Shown here piece after piece: positions 1 through 10,510 of a stretch of DNA of 64,000 nucleotides. The DNA is from Bemisia tabaci (Eukaryota > Arthropoda > Insecta > Hemiptera > Aleyrodidae): NCBI RefSeq assembly GCF_918797505.1, contig NC_092801.1, positions 16,244,001 to 16,308,000 on the forward strand, read 5' to 3'. Both the position numbers and the translations under genes were made by a program. The first letter of the stretch is position 1, and every line of letters starts with the position of its first letter. The notes below the pieces were generated by a model. That model made no database searches, was not told the DNA's origin, and worked only from the letters and a program-made list of their open reading frames with translations.

Positions 1-620
1 GAAACAGAAGCTTAAAATGTTTATTTTCTTAATCTTAAGACAATGTTAAAGTGCGAATATTACCACAATGTTGTAAAAATAATGTTAACATAATATCAAT
101 TCAGCAGTTTTAGATATCCAATATTGTGTCAATATTATGACAATATTACGAACAGAAGCCTGTTATGTTTGTTGTTCTAACGTTAATTGAATGTTAACAT
201 AATAACAATACCGCAGTATCACAGAGATAACATCGTCTCGATATTATTTTAGCAATTTTGTTTTCCTAATATTGTGTCAATATTGTGTCAATATTATAAG
301 CAAAAGCCTATGTTCAGTATTTTTTTTAATAATGCGCCAATGTTAAAACTAACATATTACTGCAATATTGAAAACACAACTCTACGACAGTATTAGTTTA
401 CCAATATTGTATAACCAATATTGTGACAACATTGTGACAATCTTGGAATCACCGAGCACCACCTGACGTTGGATTTCTAATGTTGCTAATATTGGTGCAA
501 TATTAAAATACTAAGGTTATATATCCAGTATTGATGGTATATTGTACCAAGTTTCTCAGGCCAACCTTACTGTTGAAATATGCTCACAATCTCGCTAAGG
601 TTGCCACAATATTATTCTGA
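1..620. repeat. AT-rich tract of degenerate CAATATTG repeats
   Basis: The tract is full of variants of CAATATTG, TATTGTGTCAATATT and AATGTTAACAT, spaced irregularly about 15-40 bp apart. No fixed period is visible, so it is a degenerate repeat rather than a clean satellite. No open frame of interest is seen. It continues off the left edge of the window. Confidence 0.6.
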
Positions 621-1364
621 TCTGCCCAAGGTCAAATTTCCGATTGGGTAAGGGAACAGGATCTTTTTTGAATGCTGGAAACGCACAAGATCACGATTTT
701 GACTTAAAAGGACTCACAGCGCCATCCTCGGATGCAGTTGATTTTCCTACGTTACGTTTAAGTCTCCGAAAATATGCTAGCACGACATTATGATAGAAAT
801 ATCCGTAACATTTGGATCGTAACTAAATTATGAATTTTGCCCTGGAAGGTCTCAGAACACCATCTGCGATTATGGTTGTTTTTCTTTTTCGGCGTTCATG
901 TCTCCTAAAATTGGCTAGCAAAGAATATGAAAGAAAAGTCCAGAATATATATGGATTGCAACAAAAGTATTCAGTTGTAAAGAGTTGAGGAGCCCAAAAA
1001 GAAAGGAAAAAAAAATGTCCGAGTTAAATTCGACGCCTCTGATTCGAGCGGCCTAGCTCGAGCGGCTCTTTTATTATCCGAATCTTGGAGCCAGGTCGTG
1101 ACGCGGCCGGCGAAAATCCGTTTCAAACCTTGTTGCCGAAAATTGAGAGATAAGCGTGAATTTTTCACTGTGATGACTCGAGTGTAAATCATGAGAATTA
1201 TGTTCGATCCGGCAATGTCGGGAAATATCCACCCGCGCTCTGGGTATACTTCTCAGTTCTCAGCCGCGAAAGATTTCCCGCCGTTGCAAGGTGGGCATTA
1301 TTTATAGAATGTGTCGCTGGTGAAAAGTTAAATCAGAAATTCTATCGAATCAATCAGAGAAATT
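621..1364. other. Unassigned sequence, no gene seen
   Basis: Mixed-composition sequence between the AT-rich tract and the first A element. The only frames are short (73 codons or fewer) and resemble nothing I recognise. A purine run lies near 995-1015. Confidence 0.4.
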
Positions 1365-1596
1365 CACTGGAAAAAAAAAAACACATTGGGTCTAGAGTCC
1401 AGACTCATGAAAACATCGACAAGAAAAAGGGCTCTTGGTCCAATCAGATTTAAGCTTAAATCAAGAACCAAGCCTCTTAATTTGAGCGGATTTCCTTTTG
1501 ATTTAAGCTTAAATCTAATTGAATCAAGAGTCCTTTTTCTTGTCAATGTTTTCAAGAGTCTGGACTCTAGATCCAATGTGTTTTATTCTTCCAGTG
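1365..1596. mobile_element. Family A foldback MITE (copy A1)
   Basis: This 232-bp near-perfect palindrome begins CACTGGAAAAAA and ends TTCTTCCAGTG. Both arms contain TTGGATCTAGAGTCCAGACT and TTTAAGCTTAAATC motifs. Because it is palindromic it is open on both strands and gives a spurious leucine/serine/lysine-rich reading frame each way. The flanks are TT and CA, so no clean target duplication remains here. Other copies lie at 12.4, 18.6, 43.2, 56.3, 60.0, 60.7 and 62.4 kb. Confidence 0.85.
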
Positions 1597-1960
1597 CAGT
1601 GAATCGGCTATGAACAAGCGATTGACGGGCCAACTCTAAATCAAACATAATTTTTCGTCCGCAATATTCCGTTTCGTAACTCGAGATGTCAATTTGATAA
1701 ACCGCGGCAACAATGACGATATCGCTAATGACGAAGTCGTTACTTACGGTTGCGGTTGTTCTTCTCTTCGTTTTTGCGTCTCGCCCGCGTTGGCATTCCA
1801 GGTGCGCATTAGTTGACTCCGCGCACCTCGCAGCACTACTGTGCTCCCAGAAAATGAAGTCGTCAGGAGGAAAACGAGCTTAGTAGCACTCGAAACGGAG
1901 CAGCGTAGATGGCGTAACCCGGTCAGAAGATTTGACTATCGTGTGTTTTGTATGTACATG
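1597..1960. other. Unassigned sequence, no gene seen
   Basis: Non-repeat sequence between A1 and an I fragment. It holds short frames only, with no recognisable domain. Confidence 0.35.
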
Positions 1961-2032
1961 GCACACAGTAGTTCGAGTCAATCAGAGAGGTCGGACTTGA
2001 AATTTTTGACTAAAACAGCAAATTGCTGCTAA
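1961..2032 (+). mobile_element. Family I left-end fragment
   Basis: It starts GCACACAGTAGTTCGAGTC and continues with GAGAGGTCGGACTTGAAATT, matching the left ends of the fuller I copies at 34.3 and 60.6 kb. It is cut off where family E sequence begins. Confidence 0.65.
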
Positions 2033-2259
2033 TTTATTTGCTCCCTATCTTTGCATAGAAAGTTTGTCTTGACTTGATGTAGGGTGGACTCTCAGGATAG
2101 CGTGGGATATCTCCTCCATTTTGGCCTCAACTTGAGAGCTTTTTTGGAGCTTGGGAGATGATTTCAGAGAACACCAGTGGCACCATCGTGTTTCTCGCGA
2201 ACTTTTACATAAGAATCAATAGTCAAATCGCAAATTCCTCACACATGCAACATCTCCAT
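2033..2259 (+). mobile_element. Family E right half (copy E1a)
   Basis: It contains the right arm of the ~500-bp E foldback, from GCTCCCTATCTTTGCATAG through the GGGATATC and TTTTGGCCTCAACTTGAGAG motifs to the terminal CATGCAACATCTCCAT. The left arm is missing. Sequence immediately to its right is family F and then a second piece of the same E arm. Confidence 0.75.
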
Positions 2260-2269
2260 TGAACCAATA

Positions 2270-2366
2270 CCGTAGAGTCTCGATTATCCGCGATAATTGG
2301 GACGGGAGATACCGCGGATAATCGAAAATCGCGTATAATCCGAATCTACGCAAGACGGCCGGAAAA
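2270..2366 (+). mobile_element. Family F left-end fragment (F1)
   Basis: It begins CCGTAGAGTCTCGATTATCC, preceded by TA, and is nearly identical to the first ~95 bp of the fuller F copy at 5276. TIRs of the CAGTAGAGTCTCG type with a TA flank resemble pogo/Tigger-like termini, which is inference. The ~10 bp upstream (TTGAACCAATA) is also shared with the 5.2 kb copy. Confidence 0.6.
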
Positions 2367-2371
2367 AACTT

Positions 2372-2498
2372 GTTTTCAGCTTGGGAGTTGATTTCAGGGG
2401 AAACCAGTGGCATCATCGTGTTTCTCGCGAACATTTACTTAAGAATCAATAGTCAAATCGCGAATTCCTCACAAATGCAACATCTCCATTCCCTGGTC
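2372..2498 (+). mobile_element. Family E right-arm fragment (E1b)
   Basis: A second copy of the terminal ~125 bp of the E right arm, from CAGCTTGGGAGTTGATTTC to ACATCTCCATT. It lies directly after the F fragment and runs straight into G sequence. The same E-to-G junction recurs at 50,956. Confidence 0.7.
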
Positions 2499-2639
2499 CA
2501 TTCCGGTTTATAATCTTCACAATTGGTGAAAATGTAATCTTTATTCCCGTTTGTGACACAGTGGAGGCCTAAAATACGGGAACTAATCAGAAACGGATTC
2601 GCATTGTCTTTAGGTACTCTCAGTATAAAGGGTCTCTAG
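2499..2639 (+). mobile_element. Family G right-end fragment
   Basis: It matches the right half of the complete G copy at 42191-42503, from GGTCCATTCC to CTCTCAGTATAAAGGGTCTC. The terminal inverted repeat is retained only at this end. Confidence 0.65.
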
Positions 2640-2928
2640 CCACTACTCACCTCTCGCCAGCTCGTTGAGCTCGTGAATGAACACATCGAGTATATCCACA
2701 CGGACACGATCGGGATCTTGGACGAGGATGCAGATCCGTGGCGCGTTATGCGTTCGCTGCAAAATCGAACGTATCCCGTCGTCATCGAGCGGTTGTTGGT
2801 GCATGTCGGCGGAACGCTGCGCGCTGAATGCGTCTCCGTTGCATCCATATCCTTATCCTACCGGGAGCAGACGCGAATGCAGAGACGCATACGCCGTGAA
2901 TAGAATCGACCATTGTTGCCGGACAATG
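2640..2928. other. Unassigned GC-richer stretch with overlapping short frames
   Basis: Frames of 70-97 codons overlap on both strands. Base composition is more GC-rich than the flanking elements. I recognise no domain, and overlapping frames on both strands argue against any one being real. It could be an old exon or another unrecognised repeat. Confidence 0.25.
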
Positions 2929-3146
2929 CACCGAACAAAAAGTGAAGTTGATTTAACATTCTGGGTGTAAAAACAGTGTGCGAGAACTTACAAAATGCTG
3001 AATTTACCCGCTTCTACTACAGCAGTTACTTTAGGAATGCCGAGACGTAAAAGTAACTGCTGTGGTGGATAGTTCAGCATTTTGTAAGTTCTTTTACACT
3101 TTTTTTACATTCAGAATGTTAAATCAACTTCACTTTTCTTTCCGTC
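2929..3146. mobile_element. Family N foldback MITE (N1)
   Basis: A palindromic 218-bp element with arms containing GTGAAGTTGATTTAACATTC and CAGCATTTTGTAAGTTC. Left terminus is CACCGAACAAAAAG, right terminus CTTTTCTTTCCGTC. Both ends are flanked by TG, compatible with a 2-bp target duplication. A related but diverged element is at 16242. Confidence 0.7.
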
Positions 3147-3316
3147 TGCTCAACAGACGGCACACGTTCCCCCGCTTAAACTTGCAGGGAATGTTCCTAT
3201 TTTATCGCTACACCCGGCAACCTAGGAACCGATTGTCGATGCACGGGATCTGCGTTGCGTCATGGGTCGCCTTCCTCAAACGCCCCGCTTATCGCGAACT
3301 GGCCGTCAACCGCAGG

Positions 3317-3668
3317 AGCTGATCATTGAAATTGATAGACAAAGCTATAGACAAAGAAGGAATGAGGGATTTGGAGCTATCCCACTAGTTGAAACTTCGG
3401 GTTGCTCGTTGAAATTGATCCAAAGCTATGGGCAAAGAAGACAAAACGCACATGAAGGGAGCCTGTTGGTGGAAGTGGGTGGTTGCAATGGACATAGCAG
3501 GTAGGTAACAGACTAACTAACAGCAACCACGAGAGACCCTATGGTAAGCCATAATTTACATCCTTAGTTTATAAGAGCCACCCATTCAACCAGTAGGATC
3601 GCTCAATACACCCTGTGTCTTCTTTGTGTCTATCGCTTTGTCTATCAATTTCAACAATTAACCCGCTA
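3317..3668. mobile_element. Family J foldback (J1), with internal duplication
   Basis: Left arm AGCTGATCATTGAAATTGAT then AGACAAAG repeats; right arm ends TTTCAACAATTAACCCGC. The left arm start (TTGAAATTGAT, AAAGCTATGGGCAAAGAAGA) occurs a second time at about 3411, so the arm is partly duplicated. The centre has the family-typical GGTAGGTAACAGACTAACTA motif. Confidence 0.8.
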
Positions 3669-3689
3669 GTGGCACGCACAGACTCAGGG

Positions 3690-3836
3690 GGGAAATGATG
3701 GACTAACTAAAAGGTCTCTTTTCAGTTTCCGTCAGTTTGTCTATTACCTACCATTTTTGTCCATTCTAACCAATAGGATGTCTTTTTTCTTCTTCGTTTA
3801 TAGTTTTGTGTATCAATTTCAAGAATCAACCCGCTG
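3690..3836. mobile_element. Family J right-half fragment (J2)
   Basis: It carries GGGGAAATGATGGACTAACT followed by the J right arm, ending TTTCAAGAATCAACCCGC. It abuts J1 closely, so two partial J copies lie in series. Confidence 0.65.
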
Positions 3837-3897
3837 GAGTGGGTTGTCTGCGGTGTCTCAGAATCCCTCACGAAATCGCAAATCCCTCACGCTTGAT

Positions 3898-4592
3898 AAG
3901 GTCTGGACACACGATCAAACTCCGAACCAATTCTGATCAAAGCAGACGAGTTGATGAGTGATGGTCACCATGCAACAGTTCTCTTTGATCAAAATTGGGC
4001 TGCGGCCATCAAATTTTGATCCGAATGGAGTGCCACCATTCATCATTCCCTACCGCGCGAAACATTTTTGCCAAGTTTTCATTTTAAAATAAAGCAAAGT
4101 AACGATTTTAAGACTGACGACTCCCGACACTTTGTTGTAGAGTACCTATATTAAGAGAGTATGGCCACTGGGTCCCATGGAGAGGCTTAGGACCCAAAAA
4201 TGGCGGTGCTTTGTTTTGGTTTTTGAGGATGGGAGGGGGGTCATTGCCAACTTTTGACGGTTATCACCAACCGCACTTGCTGCCAACCTTACTACATCTA
4301 AGATCATTTTTCTCAAAAATTGCACACGATTAGCCTTAAAAATATGTAAAAAAGTCGCAATAGTGCATTTGGGTAAAGTTCTCGTTACGATAAGCAAAGA
4401 CAACTACATTTTGAATCATTTTGCATTACATTAACTTTATGGCGTCCGCCATTTTTGGGTCCTAAGGGCTCCATTCAGCCTAAGATGGCTGAGCCAATCA
4501 GAGGTGGTAACTCCAGTGGCCATACTCTCTCAATATAGGTACTCTACTTTGTTGGTAATTTTTTCGGGAATTTGATCGTGTGTCGAGGCCTC
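3898..4592. mobile_element. Family Y foldback interrupted by O1
   Basis: The outer arms GGTCTGGACACACGATCAAA (3901) and the reverse complement ending TTTGATCGTGTGTCGAGGCC (to about 4588) mark one element. It is split by the O1 insertion at 4138-4546. Without O1 it would be about 280 bp. Its class is unknown, and only one copy is seen here. Confidence 0.65.
4138..4546. mobile_element. Family O hAT-like element with 8-bp target duplication (O1)
   Basis: Its termini are TAGAGTACCTATATT and the complement AATATAGGTACTCTA. The inverted ends extend into AGAGAGTATGGCCACTGG. It is flanked on both sides by CTTTGTTG (4130-4137 and 4547-4554), a perfect 8-bp duplication. A TAGAG start plus 8-bp duplication fits the hAT superfamily. 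It encodes no transposase and is inserted in the Y foldback. Confidence 0.85.
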
Positions 4593-4913
4593 GAGAGCTC
4601 CATCTTAGATGGCAACGGTGGCGGACGCGCAGCATCCCCCAAGAGCGGGGCACCAGACATCATCGGCTCTGCAGCGAGGAGGCAACGGTATTCCACTTGA
4701 GGAGGAGGAAGCAACGAAGGCAGAGTTCGGAGCTCGGCCGGGCACGGCGCAAAGCGACATCAACATCCAGCGAACTCCTTTTCCCGCGCTGAGACCTACT
4801 TCTCAAGTGCCTCCCGTCTCGTCCTAGACTACAATAACACCGGCTCTTCGAGTCTTCAGCCGCGCCGTGTAAACGCTCGTCTCCTCGACAGCCTCTTGGC
4901 TCAACGTCAAGCA
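4593..4913 (+). other. GC-rich islet with a 72-codon frame
   Basis: A frame from ATG at 4609 to 4827 reads through a GC-rich block containing a run of four glutamates near codons 31-34. A second frame of 70 codons overlaps it. I recognise no protein. There is no clear splice signal at its edges. It could be an exon or chance openness in GC-rich DNA. Confidence 0.2.
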
Positions 4914-5186
4914 GCGGGCCGATTATTGAAACTTATAGACAAAGCTATAGACAAAGACGACAAACGTGATTTGGAGGGATCCTATTGGTGGAAACGGGTG
5001 ATAGCAATGGACATAGGAGGTAGGTAATGGACTAACTAACGGCAACCCACCACCGACCCGACAGTTAGTCCATCATTTTCTTCCTTAGTCTATAGGAACC
5101 AACCATGTCAACCAATAGGGTCGCTCCATACTCCCTATGTCTTCTTTGTCTATCGCTTTGTCTATCAGTTTCAATAATCGGTCCGC
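4914..5186. mobile_element. Family J foldback, complete (J3)
   Basis: It runs from GCGGGCCGATTATTGAAAC to TTTCAATAATCGGTCCGC, 273 bp. It has the typical GGATCCTATTGGTGGAAAC and CCAATAGGGTCGCTCCATAC blocks in opposing arms and the GACTAACTAACGGCAACC centre. It makes a clean reference copy for the family. Confidence 0.85.
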
Positions 5187-5275
5187 AGTTGAGACCGTGC
5201 GGGTCGATTGCGGGTGTAGTGAAATCGTGTTTTGGTGGTGAACTTTTGTAAGTATCGGTCGGAATTGAACCAATA

Positions 5276-5665
5276 CCGTAGAGTCTCGATTATCCGCGAT
5301 AATTGGGACCGAAGATACCGCGGTTAATCGAAAATCGCGGATAATCCGAATCTACGCAAGACGACCGGAAAAAGTCATCGGAAAGACTGAATTTTACAGG
5401 AATCAGTAAAGACACTTACCATGCATCAGACAAGAATATAATTATTAACTAAGAATCAATTGACGTTGCCTGTTAAACAAATTAAACTTTATTCCTTGAA
5501 GAATTTCTCGATGGAAGATTGAGTCATGGATTTGAACCTTTTTTTGAACCCCCGAATTTCCCCGTTTGGTCCCGGTCGCTTTCAGAAGAAATAGAAAAAG
5601 TTTAAAAAAAATTCCGCTCCACAGACCGCGGATAATCCGAATCGCGGATAACCGAGACTCTACTG
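5276..5665. mobile_element. Family F TIR element (F2)
   Basis: Left terminus CCGTAGAGTCTCGATTATCC and right terminus GGATAACCGAGACTCTACTG form imperfect inverted repeats around 340 bp of sequence with no coding capacity. The left flank is TA; the right flank is TT. Ends of the CAGTAGAGTCTCGG type resemble those of pogo/Tigger-like elements, so this is probably a non-autonomous relative. Confidence 0.65.
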
Positions 5666-6576
5666 TTTTTTCCAAATCACGTAAATGCCAAAATTGCGAA
5701 TGCGAGAAAAACAAGAAAACTCGTTTTATTCGCTTTGTCGACAATTTTTGGATTCCCAAAAAAAGTATGTTCTTTAAGAGGGCTATTTGAAATCAAACAT
5801 GATTGATTATACCAGAGAATCGAGAAAGCACGAGATCCAACTGATAAATTGCAAGGCTCTCATTTTCATAGCGACGAACGAATGAAGGACAGCCGAGCAG
5901 AAATCGACCTAGCCCGCACGGCAAGACATCACTCCTCTGGCGTAAGGGCGTAACACAATTTTCGCTTGAGCCGTGGAAAGCATGGACTTATATGTAAATC
6001 AGGACCCATGTGGAAATTGAGGGCCGTTGAAGAGCACAAGCTCGTAGCCAACTTCACGGTCGGCAGATTGACACCGTGTGTGATCCTGAAAGGAACAAAC
6101 GGACAGGTAAACAGTAATTGCGGGTGCACATAACCTAGAAAACCAGATCCTCCATTCTCCACAGAGCGTGAATCGCGGGTTGATGTGTGTATTATTAGCG
6201 GACGCAAATTCGGCGCGACCGATTGTTGAGCGGTGGAATTCGTGGTCGATGGTCGATGGATGCGCTGATAAGGCCCGCGTTTATGACTTCATCGATGGAA
6301 GATTGACTTGAACGAATACCTACCTAGTCAAATCTGGAATGGCAGCCGTGATGTACGTGAGAATATGTCATGGGCTTGATGTGTGTTTATAACTGAATGC
6401 ACATACTTTCAGGATTTCCCCCCTTTTTTGAGGAGTAATTTTTGGTTAATGGCTTGAGATTGTTCGGCATATCTATGGCATTTGAAAAATGCGCATTTCA
6501 GATTGCGATGTTGTGAACCTCCGTTAATTTTTTATTTGTTTAAAACATTTTCCAACAGTTTCTGATGTAATTCAGG
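5666..6576. other. Unassigned sequence, no gene seen
   Basis: Just over 900 bp without recognisable repeat termini. The longest frame, on the minus strand at 5929-6207 (92 codons), matches nothing I know. Confidence 0.35.
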
Positions 6577-6703
6577 GTGAATTTTCTTCACTGCTTACAA
6601 AAAATTTTCCATGCATTTTTTTACAATATTAAAATTAGTGATTTCTCAGAGGAAATTTGGCAACGCCTGAAGGTTCATACGGCGCTCTTCCTTAGCACGG
6701 CAG
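6577..6703 (+). mobile_element. Family H right-half fragment
   Basis: It carries GAAATTTGGCAACGCCTGAA and GTTCATACGGCG and ends CTTCCTTAGCACGGCAG, the right terminus of the ~250-bp H element. The left terminus is absent. Confidence 0.7.
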
Positions 6704-7139
6704 TATGCTTCTCCTTCTCCCGCTCATTTATCCTCTTCTTTGCCCTCTTATTTCCATCCCTCTTCCTCTTTTTTCCTTGTGGCGTGTTACTTCGGTGGCC
6801 ATGGTTTACATTACATTACATCAAATAGCCTCTCCTCTGTAACATCCGTTCGTAACTTACTGGTTGAAACTGCATTGTTTTCCAATACCGCTTGCCGGTT
6901 ACCCGGCATTAAAAATGGCGAGTCTTCCTCTCCTGTCTATTCAAGCCCTTTCCATGTTTTCCCTCGTGCAGACATCCGATTGTTGTTCTGTGGATTGCGT
7001 CATCGGATCCAGTCAGCCGTGCACTTAATAGCGATCCGACGAAAGTTTCCAATTGTTGGGAGTCTTGATGAACCCTGGATTAAATTAATTCAATTCGGTA
7101 GAGTTGAGGCTGTATTCTTATGATCGTTCTTAAACAGTT
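6704..7139. other. Unassigned sequence with a pyrimidine-rich start
   Basis: 6704-6785 is strongly C/T-rich on the + strand. A 127-codon frame (6740-7123) runs through the region but has no recognisable motif. I treat it as non-coding. Confidence 0.3.
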
Positions 7140-7364
7140 TAGTGCTCCCAAATCATTTTACTAAAGGCTCCAGGGTCCTTGGTATCAATTCCGATCGCCA
7201 AATAAATTGCGATTTTTTCGAAAGTCCCGGGGAAAAATTCCGACGGCCAAGCTGACGGAAAACCCCGAAATTCCGCATAAATATAGCTGAAAATTCCGGC
7301 GGAAATTGAGGAAAATTTCGAAAGTTCCAAAATTTTTAACAAGTTCCGGGAAAAGGGAGCACTG
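7140..7364. mobile_element. hAT-like MITE with perfect 8-bp target duplication
   Basis: Termini TAGTGCTCCC and GGGAGCACTG are inverted repeats, and both sides carry AAACAGTT (7132-7139 and 7365-7372). The body is rich in GAAAATTCCG and AAATTCCGGCGG repeats. T/CAGTG ends with an 8-bp duplication fit hAT. No other copy is seen in the window. Confidence 0.8.
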
Positions 7365-7690
7365 AAACAGTTCTTTTTCTTCGGGCGGCTCCGTAAGTTT
7401 TAATTTGTGACTAAGGGTGGTTCAAGGAGACTTTTACGCAGCATCATGTAAAGAACCACATGAAATCACCATATGAAAGCTCCTTATGTGAAGAAGCTGT
7501 TTTAGGAATGAATATAAATATGGCATCCATCAAATCACCTTAACCAGAATTGCACGTAGAACACGATTAGCACAACGAATATTACTGAAACTAACTCCTA
7601 ACGAAGATTTCAACGTTTTTATTGCACATTGGTTACGAGGCATTACATTCGAGTGCAGTTTCGATATCAGTATCGAATGCGATATTTCCT
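7365..7690. other. Unassigned sequence with Q and R fragments
   Basis: 7512-7543 repeats the ATGGCRTCCATCRAATCACC end seen again at 7862. 7541-7650 resembles an internal part of foldback R (CACGATTAGCACAACGAATA, ATTGGTTACGAGG) found in full at 57.4 kb. The rest is unassigned. Confidence 0.4.
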
Positions 7691-7890
7691 CTCTAAAAAA
7701 ACCACGCCTTCATTACGTTGAATTTCTTTGGTAAAATTGGTAAGTGATTGCTTTAGTCTCCTGACAACAGAATTGCGATCTCAAAATTGGAGAAAAATGA
7801 CGAGTAGCTGAAAAAACGGAACCAATTGATGCGATATATCGCATGACGTTCTGACACTAAATATGGCGTCCATCGAATCACCTTAATATT
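7691..7890. repeat. Dispersed repeat Q (copy 1)
   Basis: This ~200-bp block contains GAATTTCTTTGGTAAAATTG, CTCCTGACAACAGAATTGCG, GATGCGATATATCGCATGAC and ATGGCGTCCATCGAATCACC. The same order of motifs appears inverted at 37120-37312. Inverted ends are not obvious. Confidence 0.6.
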
Positions 7891-8474
7891 GGCTAAACCT
7901 CGTAAAAAACTCCGTGTCCAAACAGAATGTAGCCACCTCCTATCTACTTAAATCCATGCATATACCGGAATCCGGTCACTATCTTCCCTTTCTCTCCCGC
8001 ATCGACTCCGTGGTGCGGAAACTGGAGCATGCGCGGGGCTTCAACGTCACAAGTATGACGTCACAGGGCGTTTCAGTTTCGGCGAGAGGAGCGCGAGGCG
8101 AGACGTATCTCAGCTATCGCGTGTCGCTCCGATACAGTTGCCCTGCGCCGAAAGAGAGTCGCACTCCGGTCGCCCACCCAAACCGCTTATCCGTACATGG
8201 TTTCCTGAAAGGAGTTGCGCGGTTCTTGGTAGCAAGGTAGTATGCATTAGCAGAGCATATCAGAGCAGGACGCGTCTTACACCACTCCGGTGCACTATGC
8301 ATAATGTTACTCCGTACGTAATTGACGCGCCTTGCGAGTTGCCGGGCGTACAACCAAGTCAACAGACTGATTTAGGGACCGCGTCATTCGTAGATCGACA
8401 TATTCGCTGATTCAACTACGAACAAAAACATAACCTCAATCTCGTAAAAATTCAACACTCTGATTAGCTTAATT
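7891..8474. other. Unassigned GC-richer stretch with overlapping frames
   Basis: Frames of 82-108 codons overlap on both strands between 7914 and 8410. None resembles a known protein. A TGACGTCA palindrome lies near 8055. No repeat termini were recognised. Confidence 0.3.
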
Positions 8475-8727
8475 AAACCGCGTTAAACAGAAAAGAACCC
8501 AGCCACATCAGCTATTGCCAAATTTACTTTGCCCATTTAATTTTTTACATGAAAACGGTTGTGCGGATTTTTGTGAAAACTTCAGTGGATTTTCTCCATA
8601 GTGCGAAGCAAATTCCTTAAAATTTTCAAAGGAATCCACACGAACGTTTTCTCCTAAAAAATTGAAATGACCAGTTAAATTTGGCAATAGCTGATGTGGC
8701 TTGGTTCCTTTCTGTTAAACGCGGTCC
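8475..8727. mobile_element. Family P foldback (P1)
   Basis: Arms AACCGCGTTAAACAG and CCACATCAGCTATTGCCAAA on the left pair with TTTGGCAATAGCTGATGTGG and CTGTTAAACGCGGTCC on the right. The loop contains AGTGGATTTTCTCC. A single arm of the same family is at 10511. Confidence 0.75.
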
Positions 8728-8780
8728 AATTTTGCCACCCTTTCAAAGCGCGGCAAACTCATCGAAATTCAAACGGGGCA

Positions 8781-9169
8781 ATGGAGATGTTGCATGTGTG
8801 AGGAATTTGCGATTTGACTGTTGATTCTTACGTAAAAGTTGGCGAGAAACACGATGGTGCCACCGGTTTTCTCTGAAATCAACTCCCAAGCTCGGAAAAA
8901 GCTCTCAAGTTGAGGCCAAAATGGAGGGGATATCCCACGCAATCCTAAGAGTTCACGTCTACATCAAGACAAACTCTCCATGCAAAGATAGGGAGCAAAT
9001 ACATTAGCAGTGATGCCGTGTTTTCAGTTTTAGAGTACCCAAATAAAGTGGCAGCCCTGTCAATGTGTTTTCTCCCTATCTTTGCATAGAGAGTTTGTTT
9101 TGATGTAGAGGTGGACTCTCAGGATAGCGTCGGATATCCCCTCTATTTTGGCCTCAATTTGAGAGCTTT
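8781..9169. mobile_element. Family E foldback, right-truncated (E2)
   Basis: It starts ATGGAGATGTTGCATGTGTG and keeps the full left arm, the central spacer (GTGGCAGCCCTGTCAATG) and part of the right arm to TTGAGAGCTTT. The terminal ~110 bp of the right arm is gone, replaced by a pyrimidine-rich stretch. Confidence 0.8.
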
Positions 9170-9890
9170 CACGAGGTTTAAGAATTTCACCATCCCCCAC
9201 TTTCTTCTCCATCTCCTTGTTCTGATTTACTTGCTTCTCTTTTACGAATTGTTTTTCATATCTTCCTTCTCCTACTCTAATCTTTTTTCTTTATTGCTTT
9301 CTTTTTCTCTTTTTCTTATGTTTCTTCTCAAGTTTCAAGCTTCTTTCTCCAATATGTGAACCAAAAGAATCCGTTAAATACATATTTTTATCTTAACAGG
9401 GCGAATTCTAGACAATTTTGTTATACTGCTCGGCGTTGGGAACTATAACAACGGCTGCCCAGGTTATATTGACTGTATCAATTAAGAACCACTAAATCAC
9501 TTTCTTTACCAAGCGATTTTTTTGAACGAGCCTTTAAATTGCCGTTAGCGTTAGCGTTGCTGGGATGCTATGCTCACAATAGTGATTGAGATAGCATGAT
9601 GATGTGATAGTGTGTGTCGGGGTGTGCGAGTGTGTGTAGGTACTCGGTCGTATCCAAGTTTTTAATTAAACGTTTCCAAGCGAAGCGAGCGCCCGATACT
9701 GCTCTGAAGCGTTGTTTCTTTGATTCTGGATTACAGTGTTGCCATTTCAACCGGAAGCAGTTTTTTTACGGCTTTCTGCAGCTTCCTCTGCTCAATCCGT
9801 AACGGTAGAAATCGATGATCAATCAAGATTCCCATCGCACATTCTTGAGACACTTGTGGGGGAAATAAGTACACCATAAGGACTTATAAA
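9170..9890. other. Unassigned sequence with a long pyrimidine tract
   Basis: About 9185-9350 is dominated by CTTCTC and TTTTTCTC runs on the + strand, giving an 82-codon hydrophobic frame that is a composition effect. 9608-9645 is a GTGTG-rich patch. No gene seen. Confidence 0.35.
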
Positions 9891-10014
9891 TGGACGTATT
9901 TCTATCAAACGGAACTATGCGCATTAAGAAATGAGCCCTGAGACCCAGTAGAGCATGTGCATGACAGGACTCACGTCATAATGCACATAGTTTCGTTTGA
10001 TAGAAATACGTCCT
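9891..10014. mobile_element. Family D palindromic MITE (D1)
   Basis: A 124-bp palindrome from TGGACGTATTTCTATC to GATAGAAATACGTCCTA. AAACGGAACTATG in the left arm pairs with CATAGTTTCGTTT in the right. The centre differs from the other D copies. Confidence 0.8.
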
Positions 10015-10510
10015 AATAACTGCTTCATCGTCTTCTACAATATATACGCAGGGTGTCCCATCGTTAGACGACCATACTGCTTGAGTGAGTTCTGTGGGTG
10101 AAAATGGACATTTTTCTTTTTTAAAGTTTTTTGTTTTCCAAAAGCGCCACTAAAGGAAACACGGCTCCCAATTTTTCGGAAAAATCATCTTTTTTTTTAA
10201 AATTTTGGCATTTTTTATTGATCAAAACTCTTAGACAATGGCTAGTCCCCACATATTTAACTGCTGAATCCATCTGGGCCTTTAGAATATCAATGAGTTC
10301 AAATTACAGGAAGGAGGCATTGGGGGTTTAGAAGCTTTAAGGATAAAAAATTCCGCGTTTTGCCCCTTTTTTAACAAAAACCATGGGAAAACTGGACAAT
10401 TTTTTTCGGTGAATGCTCCATGAAAGAAAATAAAGCCAGCCCTCGTACATTTAACTGCCATACTCATCCATGGCTGTTGTAATCCAGCGTTCTCGTGTAA
10501 ATAATAAAAT
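10015..10510. other. Unassigned sequence, no gene seen
   Basis: AT-rich sequence with poly-T and poly-A runs and short frames on both strands. No repeat termini recognised. Confidence 0.35.
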
